Origin: Chloroflexota bacterium
GTDB taxonomy: Bacteria; Chloroflexota; UBA11872; VXOZ01
Reading direction: 5' to 3'
Length of the DNA: 8,266 nt
Assembly: GCA_009839775.1 (NCBI GenBank)
Contig: VXOZ01000444.1
Location: forward strand, 1 to 8,266
Part shown: piece after piece, positions 6,910 through 8,266 of the stretch
Position numbering within the stretch: the stretch's first letter is position 1
Layout of the letters: every line of letters starts with the position of its first letter
Position numbers and translations under genes: made by a program
Notes under the pieces: model-generated
The model's input: the letters and a program-made list of their open reading frames with translations, nothing else
Databases searched by the model: none
Told to the model about the DNA's origin: nothing

Positions 6910-6953
6910 AAAGAGCTTTTGGCTGATAACGCCAAGGAAGCTCTTTTGTTGTT
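6910..6953 (+). terminator. Intrinsic terminator of the c-di-AMP riboswitch
   Basis: AAAGAGCTT (6910-6918) pairs with AAGCTCTTT (6938-6946) and TTGGC (6919-6923) with GCCAA (6931-6935), leaving a GG bulge and the loop TGATAAC. The 14-bp stem runs into TTTTGTTGTT (6944-6953). The stem begins four bases after the aptamer's P1 helix, as expected for the expression platform of a transcription-terminating riboswitch. The terminated product would be an RNA of about 160 nt. Confidence 0.88.
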
Positions 6954-7280
6954 AATAGACGCACACGAACCGCGCTCTTCCGCTCTGGGTTCGGCACTGC
7001 CGCTCCGGGATTGCCCCCCGTTGTCCCCGCATAGTGCCTTGAACGGATTCCCTGTATCTCCCAATCATAGGGATAGTTAACCTTGCGATTTTCCTGAATG
7101 CTCCTCCTGTTCGCACCACCCCGCACCGGCCCTTTCCCCCAAGGGTCGGTGTCGGCTTAAGGCGCACGGTCGGGGGTCTATGTAAAAAGAGAGCATGCTG
7201 GGCTTCCGGTAGCGCGATAAATGGAGCGATCTCCCAGCGATTTTCCCTATGCTGCAAAGCCTGGAACGGCTTATACTGTA
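6954..7280. other. Unassigned non-coding block between the riboswitch terminator and repeat copy C
   Basis: Stops break all plus-strand frames (for example TAG near 7032 and 7068), and minus-strand frames give low-complexity Arg/Gly-rich translations with no recognisable domain. I see no remnant of a typical riboswitch target such as an NlpC/P60 hydrolase or a potassium transporter. The block contains a long hairpin (7124-7151), the palindrome AGCATGCT (7192-7199), and a diverged direct repeat: GCGATTTTCC occurs at 7085-7094 and 7237-7246, each with ATGCT shortly after and an ATCTCCCA string before. It may be repeat or mobile-element debris, or a decayed gene. Confidence 0.4.
7124..7151. repeat. 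GC-rich hairpin
   Basis: CACCGGCCCTT (7124-7134) pairs with AAGGGTCGGTG (7141-7151) through 11 positions including one G-T wobble, around a TCCCCC loop. There is no T-run after it. It recalls the CCC...GGG hairpins of the neighbouring repeats but lacks their flanking GGGTGAGGG motif, so it is listed separately. Confidence 0.5.
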
Positions 7281-7373
7281 CCTAAGGAGACCTTTGCATA
7301 ACCCTCGCCACGGCGAGGCAGTCCCCTCTCCCTTAGACGGGAGAGGGCTAGGGTGAGGGTGAATCTGCTCTGG
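7281..7373 (+). repeat. Interspersed hairpin repeat, copy C (forward)
   Basis: This is the second forward copy, running from CCTAAGGAGACCTTTGCA to CTGCTCTGG. It has a perfect CCTCGCC/GGCGAGG stem and then CCCTCTCCC...GGGAGAGGG around a TTAGAC loop, followed by CTAGGGTGAGGGTGAA. It matches copy A over its whole length at an 800-bp offset. With the inverted copy D 77 bp further on, it forms the second module. Confidence 0.8.
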
Positions 7374-7450
7374 ACGCCTGTCGGTTCATAGCCGGTTTAG
7401 TTCTAGTGTATATTGACTGTACATGTCATACGATTGAAAAAGCAGGAAAT

Positions 7451-7526
7451 CCCCTCACCCCGGCCCTCTCCCCGAGGAGAGGGTGAAACTCCTTACCCCC
7501 GGGACCTCGTTATGCAAAGGTCTCCC
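7451..7526 (-). repeat. Interspersed hairpin repeat, copy D (inverted)
   Basis: This is the reverse-complement version of the repeat: CCCCTCACCCC, then the 8-bp stem CCCTCTCC/GGAGAGGG (7464-7471 with 7476-7483, loop CCGA), then GGGACCTCG, and finally ATGCAAAGGTCTCCCC, which is the inverse of the GGGGACCTTTGC / GGAGACCTTTGCAT heads of copies A and C. It is the full-length inverted partner of copy C. Confidence 0.75.
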
Positions 7527-7529
7527 CAG

Positions 7530-7578
7530 GGAGAAGGTGTAGCTCCCTGCCCACGGGACCTAGTGATGCAAAGTCTCC
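7530..7578 (-). repeat. Partial tandem copy E of the hairpin repeat (inverted orientation)
   Basis: These 49 bases repeat the 50 bases at 7476-7525 in the same direction, with about nine differences by eye (about 82% identity). Shared runs include CGGGACCT and ATGCAAAG followed by TCTCC. Only the outer half of the repeat is duplicated; the CCCTCACCCC end is absent. It looks like a local tandem duplication of part of copy D. Confidence 0.7.
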
Positions 7579-7761
7579 TAAGAACTATGCGCGGCTGCAT
7601 AGCGCGATTACGGGCACGCAGTGGAGGTCCCTGCGCGGCGGGGAGATCTACGAAGCGTGTCGGCACACTGCGGGCACGGGAATCCGGCGGTGCTCAAACC
7701 GTTGGCCGGTGCAGCCATAACCTTAAGAATCTACCAGAGTTGACTTGACGTATCCACGTAG

Positions 7762-7768
7762 AAGGAGG
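7762..7768 (+). promoter_or_regulatory. Distant ribosome binding motif of the glycosyltransferase gene
   Basis: AAGGAGG is a near-perfect anti-16S match but lies 17 nt before the first possible ATG, where 5-10 nt is usual. There is no start codon in frame between them. Either initiation tolerates the spacing or the motif is fortuitous. Confidence 0.45.
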
Positions 7769-7785
7769 CGCAAAGACACCCCCAG

Positions 7786-8266
7786 ATGTCAATGAAGACA
7801 CCGCCTCTCTCCGCTGTGACGGTCTCCCTTGTCCTCCCTGCGCTCAATGAGGCAGACAACATCGCCGCTACCCTCGATGACTGCGTGCAGACCCTGCGGC
7901 GGGTGACGCAAGACTACGAGATAATCGTCGTTGACAACGACAGTACGGACAATACGGCAGACATCGTCCGTCAGCTCCAGTCCGAAAATGCGCGCATTCG
8001 ACTGATTCATCAGCCTGTGCGCGGCTACGGTTCCGCCATTTGGACGGGACTCAAGGCGGCACAATGGGAGATCGTGGGCTGGCGCGACTCCGACACACAA
8101 TACCGCACTGCCGACATCGTTCCCATGCTCAAGGCGTTAGACACGTACGACGTGGTGGTCGGCCACCGCGTGCAACGCAAAGATCCTTCCCATCGCCTGC
8201 TGTTCGCGCTCCTTTGGAACGTGCTCAACCGCATTCTCTTTGGGTTCGTGGTGCACGATATGGACT
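7786..8266 (+). CDS. Family 2 glycosyltransferase, dolichol-phosphate-mannose-synthase-like (3' end outside the window)
   Basis: The first 160 residues are present and the gene runs off the window. The N-terminus has the GT-A fold pattern: VSLVLPALNEADNI (residues 13-26), EIIVVDNDSTDNTADIV (45-61), RGYGSAIWTGLKAA (79-92), a DSDTQY motif at 101-106 in the metal/nucleotide-sugar binding (DxD) position, and VVVGHRVQRKDP...LFGFVVHDMD, as in polyprenyl-phosphate sugar transferases. Such enzymes move a sugar from a nucleotide donor to a lipid carrier or glycan at the cytoplasmic membrane, for cell-wall, polysaccharide or protein glycosylation. Donor and acceptor cannot be told. The ATG at 7786 begins a normal-length N-terminus; a second ATG lies at 7792. 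The good ribosome binding motif AAGGAGG (7762-7768) is 17 nt from the first ATG, unusually far, with no nearer in-frame start. It is the first gene downstream of the c-di-AMP riboswitch, but the distance is large. Confidence 0.9.
   Translation, partial: MSMKTPPLSAVTVSLVLPALNEADNIAATLDDCVQTLRRVTQDYEIIVVDNDSTDNTADIVRQLQSENARIRLIHQPVRGYGSAIWTGLKAAQWEIVGWRDSDTQYRTADIVPMLKALDTYDVVVGHRVQRKDPSHRLLFALLWNVLNRILFGFVVHDMD

Larger units (their letters stand above)
6462..7785. other. 1.3-kb gene-free region with a riboswitch, a terminator and hairpin repeats
   Basis: No open frame here reads like a protein. The longest plus-strand one (7413-7748) translates the repeats themselves (PSPRPSPRGEG...). The region holds two forward/inverted repeat pairs (6481-6685 and 7281-7526), a further tandem copy (to 7578), a c-di-AMP riboswitch with promoter and terminator (6755-6953), and an unexplained block at 6954-7280. 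The perfect palindrome CCTTATAAGG is at 6613-6622. The stretch 7579-7785 shows only a small hairpin (CTATGC/GCATAG, 7585-7602) and the ribosome binding site of the glycosyltransferase. Confidence 0.7.

Noticed and set aside
6952..7257. Minus-strand open frames over the block after the riboswitch terminator (101 and 104 codons)
   Set aside because: The two overlapping frames are Arg/Gly-rich with no domain, no ribosome binding site, and one runs into the riboswitch itself.
7407..7418. TATATT and TTGACT strings in the spacer between copies C and D as a promoter
   Set aside because: No partner hexamer lies at acceptable spacing for either string.
6481..7578. Repeats considered as a CRISPR array
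   Set aside because: The copies differ in orientation, are too long and diverged, are not regularly spaced with short spacers, and no cas genes are present.
7413..7748. Plus-strand open frame of 111 codons translating to PSPRPSPRGEG... and a doubled CPRDLVMQ-type repeat
   Set aside because: It is a translation of the hairpin repeats D and E; such peptides arise wherever this repeat lies and no ribosome binding site or domain supports it.

Overview
The window is 8.3 kb of GC-rich bacterial chromosome with five complete protein-coding genes, one truncated gene, and a 1.3 kb stretch without genes that holds a riboswitch and repeats. No phage, plasmid, CRISPR, toxin-antitoxin or recognisable defence genes are visible. 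The organism cannot be named from this window. AGGAGG-type ribosome binding sites, a Tat-type lipoprotein, a ThiI without a rhodanese domain, a ydaO-type c-di-AMP riboswitch and many CCCTCTCCC/GGGAGAGGG hairpin repeats would fit a GC-rich lineage such as Chloroflexota. That placement is a guess, because no taxonomic marker gene is present.

Layout, left to right. On the minus strand, thiI (26-1264) encodes the tRNA 4-thiouridine sulfurtransferase. Divergent from it on the plus strand is a stand-alone six-helix ABC-exporter-type membrane domain without an ATPase (1527-2402). A second plus-strand gene (2589-3482) encodes an unrecognised multi-pass membrane protein, preceded by a near-perfect 24-bp dyad. 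Converging on it is a minus-strand aldo/keto reductase (3517-4458) with an AGGAGG site, a TATAAT box and a 12-bp inverted repeat spanning both. After a 437-nt gap comes a plus-strand family 5 (peptide/nickel type) solute-binding lipoprotein (4896-6461) with no permease or ATPase genes beside it.

From 6462 to 7785 there is no credible protein gene. This stretch contains a textbook ydaO/yuaA (cyclic di-AMP) riboswitch at 6801-6906 with a plausible promoter in front and a strong intrinsic terminator immediately behind. The riboswitch is flanked by two copies of a paired repeat module: one repeat forward, about 75 bp of unrelated sequence, then a related repeat inverted. The forward repeats of the two modules lie exactly 800 bp apart. 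The first gene downstream of the terminator is a family 2 glycosyltransferase starting at 7786, more than 800 nt away and cut off by the window end. The riboswitch is therefore either orphaned or the head of a very long leader.

The genes do not form one obvious pathway. The five complete genes look like separate housekeeping or accessory units. The most interesting parts are the displaced riboswitch, the duplicated inverted-repeat modules around it, and the dyads in front of two of the genes. I found no convincing new multi-gene system.
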